64,000 nt of DNA, taken from LMUY01 sp965199555. Lineage in GTDB: Bacteria; Pseudomonadota; Alphaproteobacteria; Acetobacterales; Acetobacteraceae. This document shows, in pieces, positions 18,717 to 27,599 of the stretch (the stretch's first letter is position 1; every line of letters starts with the position of its first letter). The position numbers were made by a program, and so were the translations under genes. The DNA lies in NCBI GenBank assembly GCA_965199555.1, contig CBDASJ010000006.1, forward strand, positions 248,001-312,000. Reading direction: 5' to 3'. The notes below the pieces were generated by a model, which worked only from the letters and a program-made list of their open reading frames with translations, was not told the origin of the DNA and searched no databases.

Positions 18717-19291
18717 TGCTGGACACCGTGGATAACAGCCTCGGGCTGTTGCTGTCCCGCGCGTCCACCGGAGCCCTGCGCGAGCCGGCGCCGGACGCGC
18801 GGGCACTGGATCTGATCGTCGCCGCCGGGCTGCGGGCGCCGGACCACGGCAAGTTGCGGCCATGGCGCTTCGTCGCCATCCAGGGCGAGGCCCGCGCCCG
18901 GTTCGCTGAACTTGCAATCTCCGCCCTGCGCGCCCGGGACCCGACGGCGACGCAGCCGGAGATCGACCGGATGCGGGGCAAGCTGCTCGCCCCACCCATG
19001 ATCCTGGCCTTGGGGGCGTACATCACGCCGGCGCACAAGGTGCCGGAAATGGAGCAGATGCTGGCAGTGGGTGCGGCGGCAATGAACATGCTGAACGCGG
19101 CACATGCGCTGGGCTATGGCGGCAAGTGGATCACCGGGCCGAACGCGTATGACCCGGCCGTGGCCAGCGCACTCGGCCTGCCGCCCCCGCATCGCCTGGC
19201 CGGATTCCTGTATCTCGGCACGCCGGAAGCGGATTTGCCCCCGGTCAAACGGCCGGAGCCGGCGGAGTATCTGGCGAACTGGACCGGCTAA
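18716..19291 (+). CDS. Nitroreductase family protein (YdjA-like)
   Basis: 191-residue FMN-dependent oxidoreductase of the short YdjA subgroup. The FMN-binding start RAPDHGKLRPWRFVAI lies at about residues 41-56, and the C-terminal part shows GYGGKWITGP and FLYLGTPE, typical of the fold. It should use NAD(P)H to reduce nitro or quinone compounds. It is translationally coupled to the preceding amidohydrolase (TGATG), which suggests a shared catabolic context, but the natural substrate is unknown. Confidence 0.9.
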   Translation: MLDTVDNSLGLLLSRASTGALREPAPDARALDLIVAAGLRAPDHGKLRPWRFVAIQGEARARFAELAISALRARDPTATQPEIDRMRGKLLAPPMILALGAYITPAHKVPEMEQMLAVGAAAMNMLNAAHALGYGGKWITGPNAYDPAVASALGLPPPHRLAGFLYLGTPEADLPPVKRPEPAEYLANWTG

Positions 19292-19301
19292 GTCCTTCCT
19301 G

Positions 19302-19333
19302 CTGAAGCTTTCTCCTGCTGGGGAGGGCTTCAG
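19302..19333. terminator. Bidirectional hairpin between nitroreductase and smpB
   Basis: CTGAAGC pairs with GCTTCAG, continued by an inner stem with G-T pairs around a TGCT loop. The hairpin lies between two convergent genes and overlaps the smpB stop codon, so it can serve both. Confidence 0.6.
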
Positions 19334-19812
19334 CCCCTATTGCGCATCAGCCGTGCCTTGTCGCGCGCCCAGTCCTTTGCCGCCGCGGCCTGCCGCTTAT
19401 CGGCCTTCTGCTTGCCCTGTCCCAATCCCAGCAGGACCTTGGCCAGGCCACGGTCATTGAAGTGGATGTCCAGCGGCACGATCGACACGCCATCCTTGCT
19501 CACGGCGCCCAGCAGGCCGTCCCGCTGCTTTCGCTTGACCAGAAGTTTTCGTGGCGCCCGCGGTTCGAACTTCGACAGGATGCCGCCCTGGTATTCCGGG
19601 ATGTAGCAGTTGAACAGCCACAGCTCGCCGTCCCGCTCGCCAGCCCAGGCCTCCGTGATCGTGGCACGGCCGAAGCGCAGGCTCTTCACCTCCGGCCCCT
19701 TCAACACGATGCCGGCTTCCATCGTCTGCTTGATGGTGTAGTCGAAGCGGGCCTTGCGGTTCTGCGCGGCGAGCCCGTGGCTGATCAGGCCGCTTTTCCG
19801 CTTGTCGGGCAC
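19330..19812 (-). CDS. smpB: SsrA-binding protein SmpB
   Basis: 160-residue partner of tmRNA in trans-translation, needed to rescue stalled ribosomes. The OB-fold is recognisable from ARFDYTIKQTMEAGIVLKGP through EAWAGERDGELWLFNCYIP, and the C-terminal basic tail KRQAAAAKDWARDKARLMR would enter the ribosomal mRNA channel. The start is GTG at 19812, four bases after the dapA stop, so it is coupled to dapA, a common alphaproteobacterial order. The tmRNA gene itself is not seen in the window. Confidence 0.96.
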   Translation of the reverse strand: MPDKRKSGLISHGLAAQNRKARFDYTIKQTMEAGIVLKGPEVKSLRFGRATITEAWAGERDGELWLFNCYIPEYQGGILSKFEPRAPRKLLVKRKQRDGLLGAVSKDGVSIVPLDIHFNDRGLAKVLLGLGQGKQKADKRQAAAAKDWARDKARLMRNRG

Positions 19813-19816
19813 TGGG

Positions 19817-20695
19817 CTAGTTCAGCAACCCTGCCTGGGTCATGGCGGACCGCACCTTGGCCTTGGTCACCTCCGCTATCGGCGCCAGCGGCAGCCGGCA
19901 ATGCTCCGTGCCATGGCCCAGCAGGCTGGCGGCGTATTTTGCCGGCCCGGGGCTGGATTCCGCGAACATGGCGTCATGCACCGGCAGCAGCCGTTGCTGG
20001 ATCGCCATCGCATCGGTCACGCGACCCTCCGCCCACGCGGCATGCATGAGGGCGCACAGGGCCGGCGCGATGTTGCCCGTCACGCTGATGCAGCCATGGC
20101 CCCCCGCGGCCAGGAACGACAGCACCGTGTGGTCTTCGCCGGAAAGCTGGATGAAGTCCCCACCGCACGCGCGCATGGTATGGAGCGGCCGGGTCAGGTT
20201 CGCGGTTGCGTCCTTCACGCCGACGATGTTCGGGTGCTTGGCCAGGCGCGCCATGGTTTCCACGCTCATGTCGACCACTGAGCGCGGCGGAATATTATAG
20301 ATGATCAACGGGATATCGACTGCGTCTGCAATGGCGGTGAAATGCAGCGCCAGGCCTTCCTGGGTCGGCTTGTTGTAGTACGGCGTCACCACCAGCACGG
20401 CGTCGGCACCGGCTTGCTTGGCATGCCGCGTCAGCTCGATCGCTTCCGTCGTGCTGTTGGAGCCAGCGCCGGCGATCACCGGAACCCGGCCGGCCGCCAC
20501 TTCGATGGCGATCTCCACCACCCGGCGGTGCTCCGCATGCGACAGGGTGGGGCTTTCCCCCGTCGTGCCGACGGGGACGAGCCCGGCGGTGCCCTGTGCC
20601 ACCTGCCATTCGACGAAGCTGGCAAACGCATCCTCATCCACGGCGCCATCGGCACGCATGGGGGTCACAAGGGCGACAAGGGAACCGGTGAACAT
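19817..20695 (-). CDS. dapA: 4-hydroxy-tetrahydrodipicolinate synthase
   Basis: First enzyme of the lysine/diaminopimelate branch: condenses pyruvate with aspartate semialdehyde. The 292-residue TIM barrel shows GTTGESPTL (~44-52), the catalytic Tyr in VTPYYNKP near 134 and the Schiff-base Lys in IVGVKDATANL near 163. The ATG at 20695 is the family start; a much longer open frame upstream is antisense to the lytic transglycosylase gene. It is followed closely by smpB and diverges from slt with a 90-bp gap. Confidence 0.96.
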   Translation of the reverse strand: MFTGSLVALVTPMRADGAVDEDAFASFVEWQVAQGTAGLVPVGTTGESPTLSHAEHRRVVEIAIEVAAGRVPVIAGAGSNSTTEAIELTRHAKQAGADAVLVVTPYYNKPTQEGLALHFTAIADAVDIPLIIYNIPPRSVVDMSVETMARLAKHPNIVGVKDATANLTRPLHTMRACGGDFIQLSGEDHTVLSFLAAGGHGCISVTGNIAPALCALMHAAWAEGRVTDAMAIQQRLLPVHDAMFAESSPGPAKYAASLLGHGTEHCRLPLAPIAEVTKAKVRSAMTQAGLLN

Positions 20696-20785
20696 GGCGG
20701 GACTGGTCCGTTGGAGGGAGCCCAACCTAGGCACCCGTGCAAGCCTCTGCAAGGACGGCGCGATTAGGTATACGATGCCGTCACC

Positions 20786-22741
20786 ATGGTGCGCGCCCTC
20801 GTCCTGTTCGCCCTCCTGCTCGCCGCGCCTTCTGCCTGGGCGGGATCGGAGGAGATCGGGACGGCCTTGCGGGACAACCGGTGGGCGGATGCCGACACCC
20901 TCGCACTGGCCTCGCCCGATCCGGTCGCCCGCAAGCTGGTGCTGTACTACCGCCTGCTGGCGCCCAATGGCGGCCACCCGGCGGAGATCGCGGCGTTTAT
21001 GGCGGACAATCCGGCCTGGCCAAACCAGGCCCTGCTGTCGCGGCGCCTGGCGGAAGCGTTGGCGGTGGAGCCGGACGAGCGCACCGTGCTGGACATCTGC
21101 ACCCATCAGCCGGTGCGGGAGGTGGCGTCGCTGCTGCGCTGTGCCGCGGCGGACGCCACGGCCGGCCACGCGCCGGATGCCGCGGAGGTGGCGCGACAGG
21201 CCTGGCTGACCGGGATCACCGACGCAGCGGGCGAAACCGCCTTCATGCGGCAATGGGGCAAGGTCATCACCCCGGCGGACCAATGGCGACGCTTCGACCG
21301 GCTGGGCTGGACGGACAACGGCGCAGTCGGCGGCACGGCCTGGCGCCAGATCGCCCGGCTGGACCCGGCGCAGCGCCCCGCGGCGGAAGCGCGATTGGCG
21401 CTCAAGCGGGACGACGCGTCCGCCCGCGCCCTGGTCACGGCCCTGCCCGGCGGCGCCACGGTCGACCCGGCGCTGATGCTGGAGCTGGCGAAATGGCTGC
21501 GTCGCGCCGGGCAGGATGACGATGCGCAGAAGCTGTGGCTCGCCATGGGGGCAGCCGCGGAGCACGCCGCACCGCCGGAGCGCCGCGCCGCCTTCTGGGA
21601 TGAGCGGAACCTGCTGGCCCGGCGCCGCCTGCACAACGCGGATGCCGCCGGCGCCTACGCCCTCGCGGACGGCGCGACCGACATGCCGGCAGCCCAGGCG
21701 ATCGATGCGGAGTTCCTGGCCGGCTTCATCGCCCTACGCCGCCGCGGGGACACGGACGGCGCAGCCCGGCACTTCCACGCCCTGGCTGCGCTGAGCCCCG
21801 CCGCCATTACCCAGGGGCGCGCCTATTATTGGCTCGGCCGCACGGCGGATGCGCGGCACGACTCGGATGGCGCCCGCGTGGCCTACACCACGGCCGCCGC
21901 CTGGCCGACCACCTTCTACGGCCAACTGGCCGCGCGGGCGCTGGGCGAGGACGATGCCGCCCTGGCCGCCCGCATCCGCGCCGCGCGCGACCCGGGCTGG
22001 ACGCCGCGGCGGGCGCTGGACTTCGCGGGAACGGAAAACGCCCGCGCCGCCGCCCTGCTGGTGGAGTGGGGGGAGCCGCGTCGCGCCCGCAGCTTCATCC
22101 TGCGGCTGGACGAGCTCGCGGCCGACGGCACCGACCGCACCCTCGCGGCGAGGCTGGCGGTGGGGTTCGGCCTGCCCGACCTGGCGGTGGCGATCGCCCG
22201 ACGCGCCGGCACAAGCGGCGTGATGCTGGCGGAAGCCGGCTGGCCGGTCGCGGTGGATCCGCCGAAGGGCATGGTGGAGCCGGCCCTGGCGCTTGGGCTG
22301 ATCCGGCAGGAAAGCAACTTCAACACCGAGGCGATGAGCCCGGTCGGCGCGCGCGGCCTGATGCAGATCATGCCGGGCACGGCGAAGGCGGTGGCGCACC
22401 GGCTGGGCGAGGCAACGGTGAACCTGCCCGCACTCAGCACCGACCCGGCCTACAACATGCGGTTGGGCACTGCGTACCTAGGTGACCTGCTGGAGCAGTT
22501 CGGCGGTGCGGTGCCCTACGCGGTGGCCGGCTACAATGCCGGGCCCGGGCGCGTGGCGGACTGGCTGGCCACCAACGGTGACCCGGCCGCGCCGAACGGG
22601 ATCGACATGATCGACTGGATCGAGCTGATCCCCTTCGCCGAAACCCGCAACTACGTGCAGCGCGTGCTGGAAAACCTGGTGATTTATCGCGCGCTGGCCG
22701 GGACGGTGCTGCCGCACCCGCTGGCGCGCTGGCAAGGATGA
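20786..22741 (+). CDS. slt: Soluble lytic murein transglycosylase
   Basis: 651-residue periplasmic enzyme that cleaves peptidoglycan between MurNAc and GlcNAc to give 1,6-anhydro products. A signal peptide (about 1-19, ending AWAG) precedes a long helical superhelix domain of roughly 450 residues. The C-terminal SLT domain has the catalytic Glu in GLIRQESNFN near residue 509, followed by GARGLMQIMPGTA and AVAGYNAGPGRV. The stop overlaps the pgpA ATG as ATGA. The products could feed the NagZ recycling enzyme encoded at 53518-54507. Confidence 0.94.
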   Translation: MVRALVLFALLLAAPSAWAGSEEIGTALRDNRWADADTLALASPDPVARKLVLYYRLLAPNGGHPAEIAAFMADNPAWPNQALLSRRLAEALAVEPDERTVLDICTHQPVREVASLLRCAAADATAGHAPDAAEVARQAWLTGITDAAGETAFMRQWGKVITPADQWRRFDRLGWTDNGAVGGTAWRQIARLDPAQRPAAEARLALKRDDASARALVTALPGGATVDPALMLELAKWLRRAGQDDDAQKLWLAMGAAAEHAAPPERRAAFWDERNLLARRRLHNADAAGAYALADGATDMPAAQAIDAEFLAGFIALRRRGDTDGAARHFHALAALSPAAITQGRAYYWLGRTADARHDSDGARVAYTTAAAWPTTFYGQLAARALGEDDAALAARIRAARDPGWTPRRALDFAGTENARAAALLVEWGEPRRARSFILRLDELAADGTDRTLAARLAVGFGLPDLAVAIARRAGTSGVMLAEAGWPVAVDPPKGMVEPALALGLIRQESNFNTEAMSPVGARGLMQIMPGTAKAVAHRLGEATVNLPALSTDPAYNMRLGTAYLGDLLEQFGGAVPYAVAGYNAGPGRVADWLATNGDPAAPNGIDMIDWIELIPFAETRNYVQRVLENLVIYRALAGTVLPHPLARWQG

Positions 22742-23188
22742 CGCTGGCCCGGCTGGTGGCGAGTGGCGGCGGCATCGGGTTCGTGCGCCCGGCGCCAGGC
22801 ACCTGGGGTTCGCTGCTGGCGGCAGTGGCCGGCGCGGCGCTGCTGGCGGTCGGGGGGCGCTGGCTGTTGGCGGGTGGTGTCGTCATTGCCACGGCGGCCG
22901 GGCTGTGGGCGATTCCCCGGGCGAACGGCAGCGACGATCCCGGCTGGGTAGTGATCGACGAGGTGGCAGGCATGTGGATCGCCATGCTGCCGCTGCCGCG
23001 CCCTGCCCCGCTCAGCGTCTTCATCGCCTTCCTGTTGTTCCGGCTTGCTGGATATCACCAAACCCGGTCCGATCGGCCGGCTCGACAAGATGCCTGGCCG
23101 CGTCGGCGTGATGGCGGACGACTTGGCCGCTGGATCGGTGGCGGCGATGCTGCTTTGGGTGCTGCTGCGGGCTGGGTTGCCGAATTGA
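22738..23188 (+). pseudogene. pgpA: Phosphatidylglycerophosphatase A with an apparent +1 frameshift
   Basis: PgpA dephosphorylates phosphatidylglycerophosphate in the inner membrane to make phosphatidylglycerol. The N-terminal part has GFVRPAPGTWGSL near residues 14-26 and VVIDEVAGMW near 71-80. After FLLFR (about 23040) the open frame departs from the family and runs on to 23301, inside cinA. If one base at about 23044 is skipped, the expected C-terminus appears: LLDITKPGPIGRLDK, then GRVGVMADDLAAG, ending at a TGA at 23186-23188, ten bases before cinA. So one extra base is present, either as a real mutation or a sequencing error. It overlaps slt upstream. Confidence 0.85.
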
Positions 23189-23198
23189 GGAGAGAACG

Positions 23199-23681
23199 AT
23201 GCTGGACCCCGCCATCCTCACCGAAGCCGCTGACACGTTGCAGCGGCTTCGCGCGCGGGGCCATCGCGTGGCGACGGCGGAAAGCTGCACGGGCGGTCTG
23301 ATCGCCGCCGCCTTGACGCATGTCGCCGGCTCGTCCGACGTGGTGGATCGCGGCTTCGTCACCTATTCCAACGCAGCGAAGACCGAGATGCTGGGCGTTC
23401 CCGCGGAGCTGATCTCCGCCTACGGCGCGGTCAGCGAGCCGGTTGCCGCCGCGATGGCGCTGGGGGCGCTGGCGCGGTCCGGGGCAGACCTCGCCGTGGC
23501 GGTGACCGGCATCGCCGGGCCGGGCGGCGGCAGCGCCGACAAGCCGGTCGGCCTGGTGTGGTTTGGTTTAGCCCGGCAAGGCCAGCCGGTGCAGACGCAA
23601 CACCGGGTGTTTGCGGGCGACCGGGCCGCGGTCAGGGCGGCGACGGTGGCGCTCGCCCTGCACCTGCTGGCCCCGCCATAG
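23199..23681 (+). CDS. CinA C-terminal domain protein / nicotinamide-nucleotide amidohydrolase (PncC type)
   Basis: 160-residue stand-alone CinA_C domain, which deamidates NMN to nicotinate mononucleotide in pyridine nucleotide salvage. The signatures are VATAESCTGGLIAAALT (~28-44), GFVTYSNAAK near 55-64 and TGIAGPGGGSADKPVGLVW near 106-124. The N-terminal molybdopterin-like domain of full CinA is absent, as usual in PncC. A GAGGAGAG ribosome-binding site overlaps the region just after the ancestral pgpA stop. It is the last gene of the slt-pgpA-cinA unit and converges on the chemoreceptor gene. Confidence 0.93.
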   Translation: MLDPAILTEAADTLQRLRARGHRVATAESCTGGLIAAALTHVAGSSDVVDRGFVTYSNAAKTEMLGVPAELISAYGAVSEPVAAAMALGALARSGADLAVAVTGIAGPGGGSADKPVGLVWFGLARQGQPVQTQHRVFAGDRAAVRAATVALALHLLAPP

Positions 23682-23691
23682 CCCCCCGGGT

Positions 23692-24885
23692 TCAGGCGGC
23701 TTCCAGCGCGGCCAGCCCCTGCACGGTGGCGAGCAGGGTCTCCCGCCGCTTGTCCATGCTGCTCAAGGCCTGTGCGATCGCCGCGCCGCCGGACCGCGCC
23801 GCTTCGGACGCTTGCTCCGCCCGGCCGATGGCATCGGCGACGGTGCCGGTGCCGACGGCGACGCGCTGCACGCTGCTGGCGATTTCCGCGGTGGCCGCGC
23901 CCTGCTCTTCCACGGCGCAGGCGACCTGGGCCGCCAACGTGCTGATGTCCTCGATCCGCCCGGAAATGGCACGGATGGCGACGATGCTGCCTTGGGTCGC
24001 GGACTGCATGGCGGAAATCTGACCGCCGATCTCTTCCGTCGCCCGCGCAGTCTGCGCCGCCAGGTTCTTCACCTCGCCGGCAACCACGGCAAAGCCGCGA
24101 CCGGCATCGCCCGCCCGTGCCGCCTCGATGGTGGCGTTGAGCGCCAGCAGGTTGGTTTGCGCCGCGATGTCGCCGATCAGCCGCACCACGTCGCCGATCC
24201 GCCCGGCGGCGTTCGCCAGCTCCTCCACCGACTCATCCGTGCGCTTGCTTTCCGCCGCAGCCTGGCGCGCGCTTTCCGCACTGCGGGCGACCTGGACGGC
24301 GATCTCACCGATTGACGCGGAAAGCTGCTCGGACGCGCTGGCCACTTCCTGGATGCCACGTGCCGCAAGCTCCGCCGCACCGCGCACCGCCGCCATTTCC
24401 CGCGTGGCCGAGGCCATCCCCTGCACGACCCCGGCAGTCGCGTCGTCCACCTGGCTGAGGCCGCTGGTGCCCTCGTGGATTTCGCTGGTGATCTGGTGTT
24501 GCAGGCGGCGCACTTGCTCGGCCTGCTCCGTTTGACGCGTCGTTGCGTCCGTCATGGCGCTTTCCATGCCGGCGATCTGCGCTTGGAGCTTTGCGATTGT
24601 CCCGCGCAGCCCGACCTCGCGCCAGATCGCTAAGCCCACTACGCCGCCCGGCCGGGGCGCTGCATCGGCCCCGGCACGCAGCGGCGCCAATCCATAGTGA
24701 ACGAGGCCCGCCATCAAGCCCGATGCTGCCGCGGCGGCGATGAGGCCTTCGCACCACGCGTCAACCGATGCGCCGCCCATCCACAACAGACCAGCGGCAA
24801 GGCCAACGTAAAGCAACGTAGATCCGCTGCAGATGACCATACCGGACGATGGGCGATTTGCGTAAGTGTCTGGCAAGCGGGACAT
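23692..24885 (-). CDS. Methyl-accepting chemotaxis protein without a periplasmic sensor domain
   Basis: 397-residue transducer. Two hydrophobic segments at about residues 17-37 and 47-66 are separated by only ~10 residues, so no periplasmic ligand domain exists. A short linker leads to the long helical signalling domain with the conserved hairpin tip IAAQTNLLALNATIEAARAG near 250-270. It would couple CheA/CheW to a membrane-borne or cytoplasmic signal. No che or flagellar genes lie in the window, so it is an orphan receptor. A HAMP domain is not recognisable. Confidence 0.92.
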   Translation of the reverse strand: MSRLPDTYANRPSSGMVICSGSTLLYVGLAAGLLWMGGASVDAWCEGLIAAAAASGLMAGLVHYGLAPLRAGADAAPRPGGVVGLAIWREVGLRGTIAKLQAQIAGMESAMTDATTRQTEQAEQVRRLQHQITSEIHEGTSGLSQVDDATAGVVQGMASATREMAAVRGAAELAARGIQEVASASEQLSASIGEIAVQVARSAESARQAAAESKRTDESVEELANAAGRIGDVVRLIGDIAAQTNLLALNATIEAARAGDAGRGFAVVAGEVKNLAAQTARATEEIGGQISAMQSATQGSIVAIRAISGRIEDISTLAAQVACAVEEQGAATAEIASSVQRVAVGTGTVADAIGRAEQASEAARSGGAAIAQALSSMDKRRETLLATVQGLAALEAA

Positions 24886-25017
24886 CGGTAACTCGGGGCT
24901 GTTCGAGTCCGATATTAACGTCGGGAGGTTAAGCGCATCTCAACGACGGCAAGGTGTTGTCAAAGATGCTGTCCAGCCAGGATGGCCGGACAGCAAGCAA
25001 CGTCCACTTGGTAGTAC

Positions 25018-25839
25018 TTAAAGCGAGTTGTCGTCGAACCCGCCGCCGCTGTCCTGGGCGCCGCCGTCCCAACCGCCGCCGCTATCCTGGCTGTTGTCGG
25101 TCCAGCCCTGATCGCCGCCACCTTGCGTGCTGTTGTCCCAGCCCGCAGATGCACCACCAGCGTCGGGGTAGCCCCCGCCCTGATCGCCGTAGTTGTTGAT
25201 GATCGTCGTGTCGCCCGGCATGCCGGCACCGCCAAAGCCACCGCCGCCAAACCCGCCGCCCAGGCCGCCACCGTGACCGGAGAACATGTCCATCAGCAGG
25301 TTGCCCGCGACTACGCCGCCCGCCACGCCAGCCGCCGTCTTGAGCGCCGACCCGAGAAAGCCGGACCCGGAGTTCTGGAACGTTCCAGGCTGCACGTTGG
25401 GCGGATACTGCGGCGCGTAGGCAGCCTGCGGAGCATATTGCGGCTGATTGGGGCGCCCCTGGTTCCACGGCGATTGCTGCTGCTGCGGGGATGGAGCGGA
25501 TTGGCCGCCGCCGAACAAACCGCCCAGGAAGCCGCGGGACTGCCCCTGCTGCGGCGCCTGCTGCATCTGCTGCCTGAGCGAGTCCAGTTCGGCCTGCATG
25601 CGCTGCATCCGGCTGGCCGCTTCAGCCAAGGCGGCTTCCTGCACCACTGCCATCTGCGTCACGCGATACCGCGCTTCCGGATGCGTCGCGAACTGCTCAC
25701 CGATGAACCGGTCTGCTTCCGGATCGATCGGCGGCAGAGAGGATTGGGTGGAGGGCACGCTGCGGGAAAAGCCTCCCGCGGCGTTTCCGCCGACCCGGGC
25801 GACGAATTGGGAAATCAGGTCGCGTTCCTCGTTGGTCAT
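25018..25839 (-). CDS. DUF2076 domain protein
   Basis: 273-residue protein of the DUF2076 family, function unknown. The conserved part starts MTNEERDLISQFVAR and includes PIDPEADRFIGEQF, followed by a Met/Gln-rich coiled-coil stretch (about 70-105). Then come GFLGGLFGGGQ, a Gln/Pro/Tyr-rich linker, a short hydrophobic Gly-rich segment near 180-200, and a Gly/Asp/Trp-rich tail with repeated DSGGGW/F units. The start at 25839 has AAGGTGA upstream, against 25926 for the longer frame. A membrane-associated role is possible from the Gly-rich hydrophobic part. Confidence 0.88.
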   Translation of the reverse strand: MTNEERDLISQFVARVGGNAAGGFSRSVPSTQSSLPPIDPEADRFIGEQFATHPEARYRVTQMAVVQEAALAEAASRMQRMQAELDSLRQQMQQAPQQGQSRGFLGGLFGGGQSAPSPQQQQSPWNQGRPNQPQYAPQAAYAPQYPPNVQPGTFQNSGSGFLGSALKTAAGVAGGVVAGNLLMDMFSGHGGGLGGGFGGGGFGGAGMPGDTTIINNYGDQGGGYPDAGGASAGWDNSTQGGGDQGWTDNSQDSGGGWDGGAQDSGGGFDDNSL

Positions 25840-25915
25840 CGGATCACCTTGCAGGAGATTTCGTGGAAAGGCCGGCCTCGTTCCGCCCCGGACATGGCCC
25901 AGCGCGGCGGACCGT

Positions 25916-26350
25916 TCAAGCCGCACCGCGCGATATGCGCAGCCGCGGCATCTCGATGGCCGGGCACCGGTCCATCACCACGTCCAACCCGGCGGCGCGG
26001 GCACGGTCCGCCGCGGCGACGTCGATCACTCCTAGTTGCAGCCAGACGGTGCGGGCGCCCAACCGGATCGCCTCGTCGACCACGGCGCCAGCCTGGTCCG
26101 GGGCACGGAAGATGTCGACCATGTCCAACGGCGCAGCTTCGGCCAACGACGCGACGATAGCCTGGCCAAGCAGCGTCTGCCCGGCCAGGCCGGGATTGAC
26201 GGGGACCACCGCGTAGCCGCGCGCCAGCAGGAACCGCATCACCCCGTGGGATGGGCGCTCCGGCCGATTGGAAGCGCCGACCACGGCGATGCGGCGCGTG
26301 TCCCGCAGGATGCGCCCGATTTCGCCGTCATCCAGTCCATCATGTGCCAT
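25916..26350 (-). CDS. CoA-binding domain protein (YccU-like)
   Basis: 144-residue Rossmann-fold CoA_binding protein. IAVVGASNRPERPSHGVMRF at about residues 21-40 forms the nucleotide-binding loop, followed by GYAVVPVNPGLAGQTLLGQ and a core DMVDIFRAP. Related proteins bind CoA but their role is not settled. It lies upstream of the DUF2076 gene in the same direction and diverges from glyQ with 82 bp between starts. Confidence 0.9.
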   Translation of the reverse strand: MAHDGLDDGEIGRILRDTRRIAVVGASNRPERPSHGVMRFLLARGYAVVPVNPGLAGQTLLGQAIVASLAEAAPLDMVDIFRAPDQAGAVVDEAIRLGARTVWLQLGVIDVAAADRARAAGLDVVMDRCPAIEMPRLRISRGAA

Positions 26351-26432
26351 CGTGCTCGGCTAACGCGGTCGGGCGGCATGGGTTGTCCGAGGCGGCTTGC
26401 CCTGCCGTGCCGCTCCCGTAAGGTGCGCCGCC

Positions 26433-27317
26433 ATGACGCCGGACGCGCCCTCCTTCCAAGACATCATCCTGCGGCTGCACGCCTTCTGGGCGTCGCAGGG
26501 CTGCGTGATCCTGCAACCATATGATTTGGAGATGGGCGCGGGTACCTTTCACCCGGCTACCACCTTGCGGGCACTCGGCCAGGCCCCGTGGCGCGCCGCC
26601 TATGTGCAGCCCAGCCGCCGGCCGAGCGACGGCCGCTACGGCGAGAACCCAAACCGCCTGCAGCACTATTACCAATACCAGGTGATCATGAAGCCGGCGC
26701 CCGACACGGCGCAGGCGTTGATGCTGGCCTCCTACGCCGCCATCGGATTGGACCCGGCGCTGCACGACATCCGCTTCGTCGAGGATGACTGGGAAAGCCC
26801 GACCCTCGGTGCCTGGGGGCTCGGCTGGGAAGTGTGGTGCGACGGCATGGAGGTGGGGCAGTTCACCTATTTCCAGCAGGTCGGCGGCATCCCGGTGGCG
26901 GTGCCGTCCTTCGAGATGACGTATGGCCTGGAGCGGCTGGCCATGTACATCCAGGACGTGGAGCGGGTGTACGACCTCGACTTCAACGGCGCGGGCGTGC
27001 GCTACGGGGACGTGTTCCTGCGGGCGGAGCGGGAATACAGCGCGCACAACTTCGAACATGCCGACACCGCCATGCTCACCCGCCACTTCGCCGACGCCGA
27101 GCGGGAATGCGCGGCGCTGTTGGCCCACTCGCTGGCCCTGCCCGCCTACGACCAGTGTATCAAGGCGAGCCACCTGTTCAACCTGCTGGACGCCCGCGGC
27201 GTGATCAGCGTGACGGAACGCGCGGCCTATATCGGCCGGGTGCGCGCGCTGGCGAAGGGGTGTTGCGAAGCCTGGCTGGCGGGGGAGAACGTTGTGTCCA
27301 CTATGGTCGCGGAATAA
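26433..27317 (+). CDS. glyQ: Glycyl-tRNA synthetase, alpha subunit
   Basis: 294-residue catalytic (class II) subunit of the bacterial alpha2beta2 glycyl-tRNA synthetase. It begins with the family signature FQDIILRLHAFWASQGC, then GAGTFHPATTLRALG and the motif 2 region QPSRRPSDGRYGENPNRLQ. The length is standard. The first ATG of the domain, at 26433, is chosen. The stop is followed by vapB after 9 bp rather than directly by glyS, which is unusual because glyQ and glyS are normally adjacent. Confidence 0.97.
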   Translation: MTPDAPSFQDIILRLHAFWASQGCVILQPYDLEMGAGTFHPATTLRALGQAPWRAAYVQPSRRPSDGRYGENPNRLQHYYQYQVIMKPAPDTAQALMLASYAAIGLDPALHDIRFVEDDWESPTLGAWGLGWEVWCDGMEVGQFTYFQQVGGIPVAVPSFEMTYGLERLAMYIQDVERVYDLDFNGAGVRYGDVFLRAEREYSAHNFEHADTAMLTRHFADAERECAALLAHSLALPAYDQCIKASHLFNLLDARGVISVTERAAYIGRVRALAKGCCEAWLAGENVVSTMVAE

Positions 27318-27326
27318 CCTGGCCGC

Positions 27327-27599
27327 ATGGGCATGCAGCTGAACATAAAGAGCGATGAAGCATACGAGCTTGCTTCCCGGCTTGCAGACCTCACTGGGCA
27401 ATCACTCACGACAGCCGTGACGGAAGCGCTCCGCAAGCAAGTGCAAGCGGAAGAAAAGTTGCGGGAAAAAGATGCCATGTTCCGCGACATCCTAGCACTG
27501 GGTGCTGAAATTAAAGCGGTGTTAGACAAGTCCGAAGGAGAGCCGGTCACGTCGAACCATGACTGGCTGTATGATGACGAGACAGGCTTGCCGATTTGA
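27327..27599 (+). CDS. vapB: VapB-type antitoxin (PSK transcription-factor family)
   Basis: 90-residue antitoxin of the Rv0623-like family. The N-terminal part, QLNIKSDEAYELASRLADLT, is a ribbon-helix-helix-type DNA-binding segment, and the C-terminal part ending HDWLYDDETGLPI would wrap around and block the toxin. Codon choice is more A+T-tolerant than in glyQ and glyS, which hints at acquisition. The stop overlaps the TTG start of vapC (TTGA). Only 9 bp separate it from glyQ, so no promoter of its own is visible; it may rely on the glyQ promoter. Confidence 0.9.
   Translation: MGMQLNIKSDEAYELASRLADLTGQSLTTAVTEALRKQVQAEEKLREKDAMFRDILALGAEIKAVLDKSEGEPVTSNHDWLYDDETGLPI

Noticed and set aside
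24905..24925. GTTCGAGTCC resembling a tRNA T-loop
   Set aside because: No matching T-stem, anticodon arm or acceptor stem can be formed around it.
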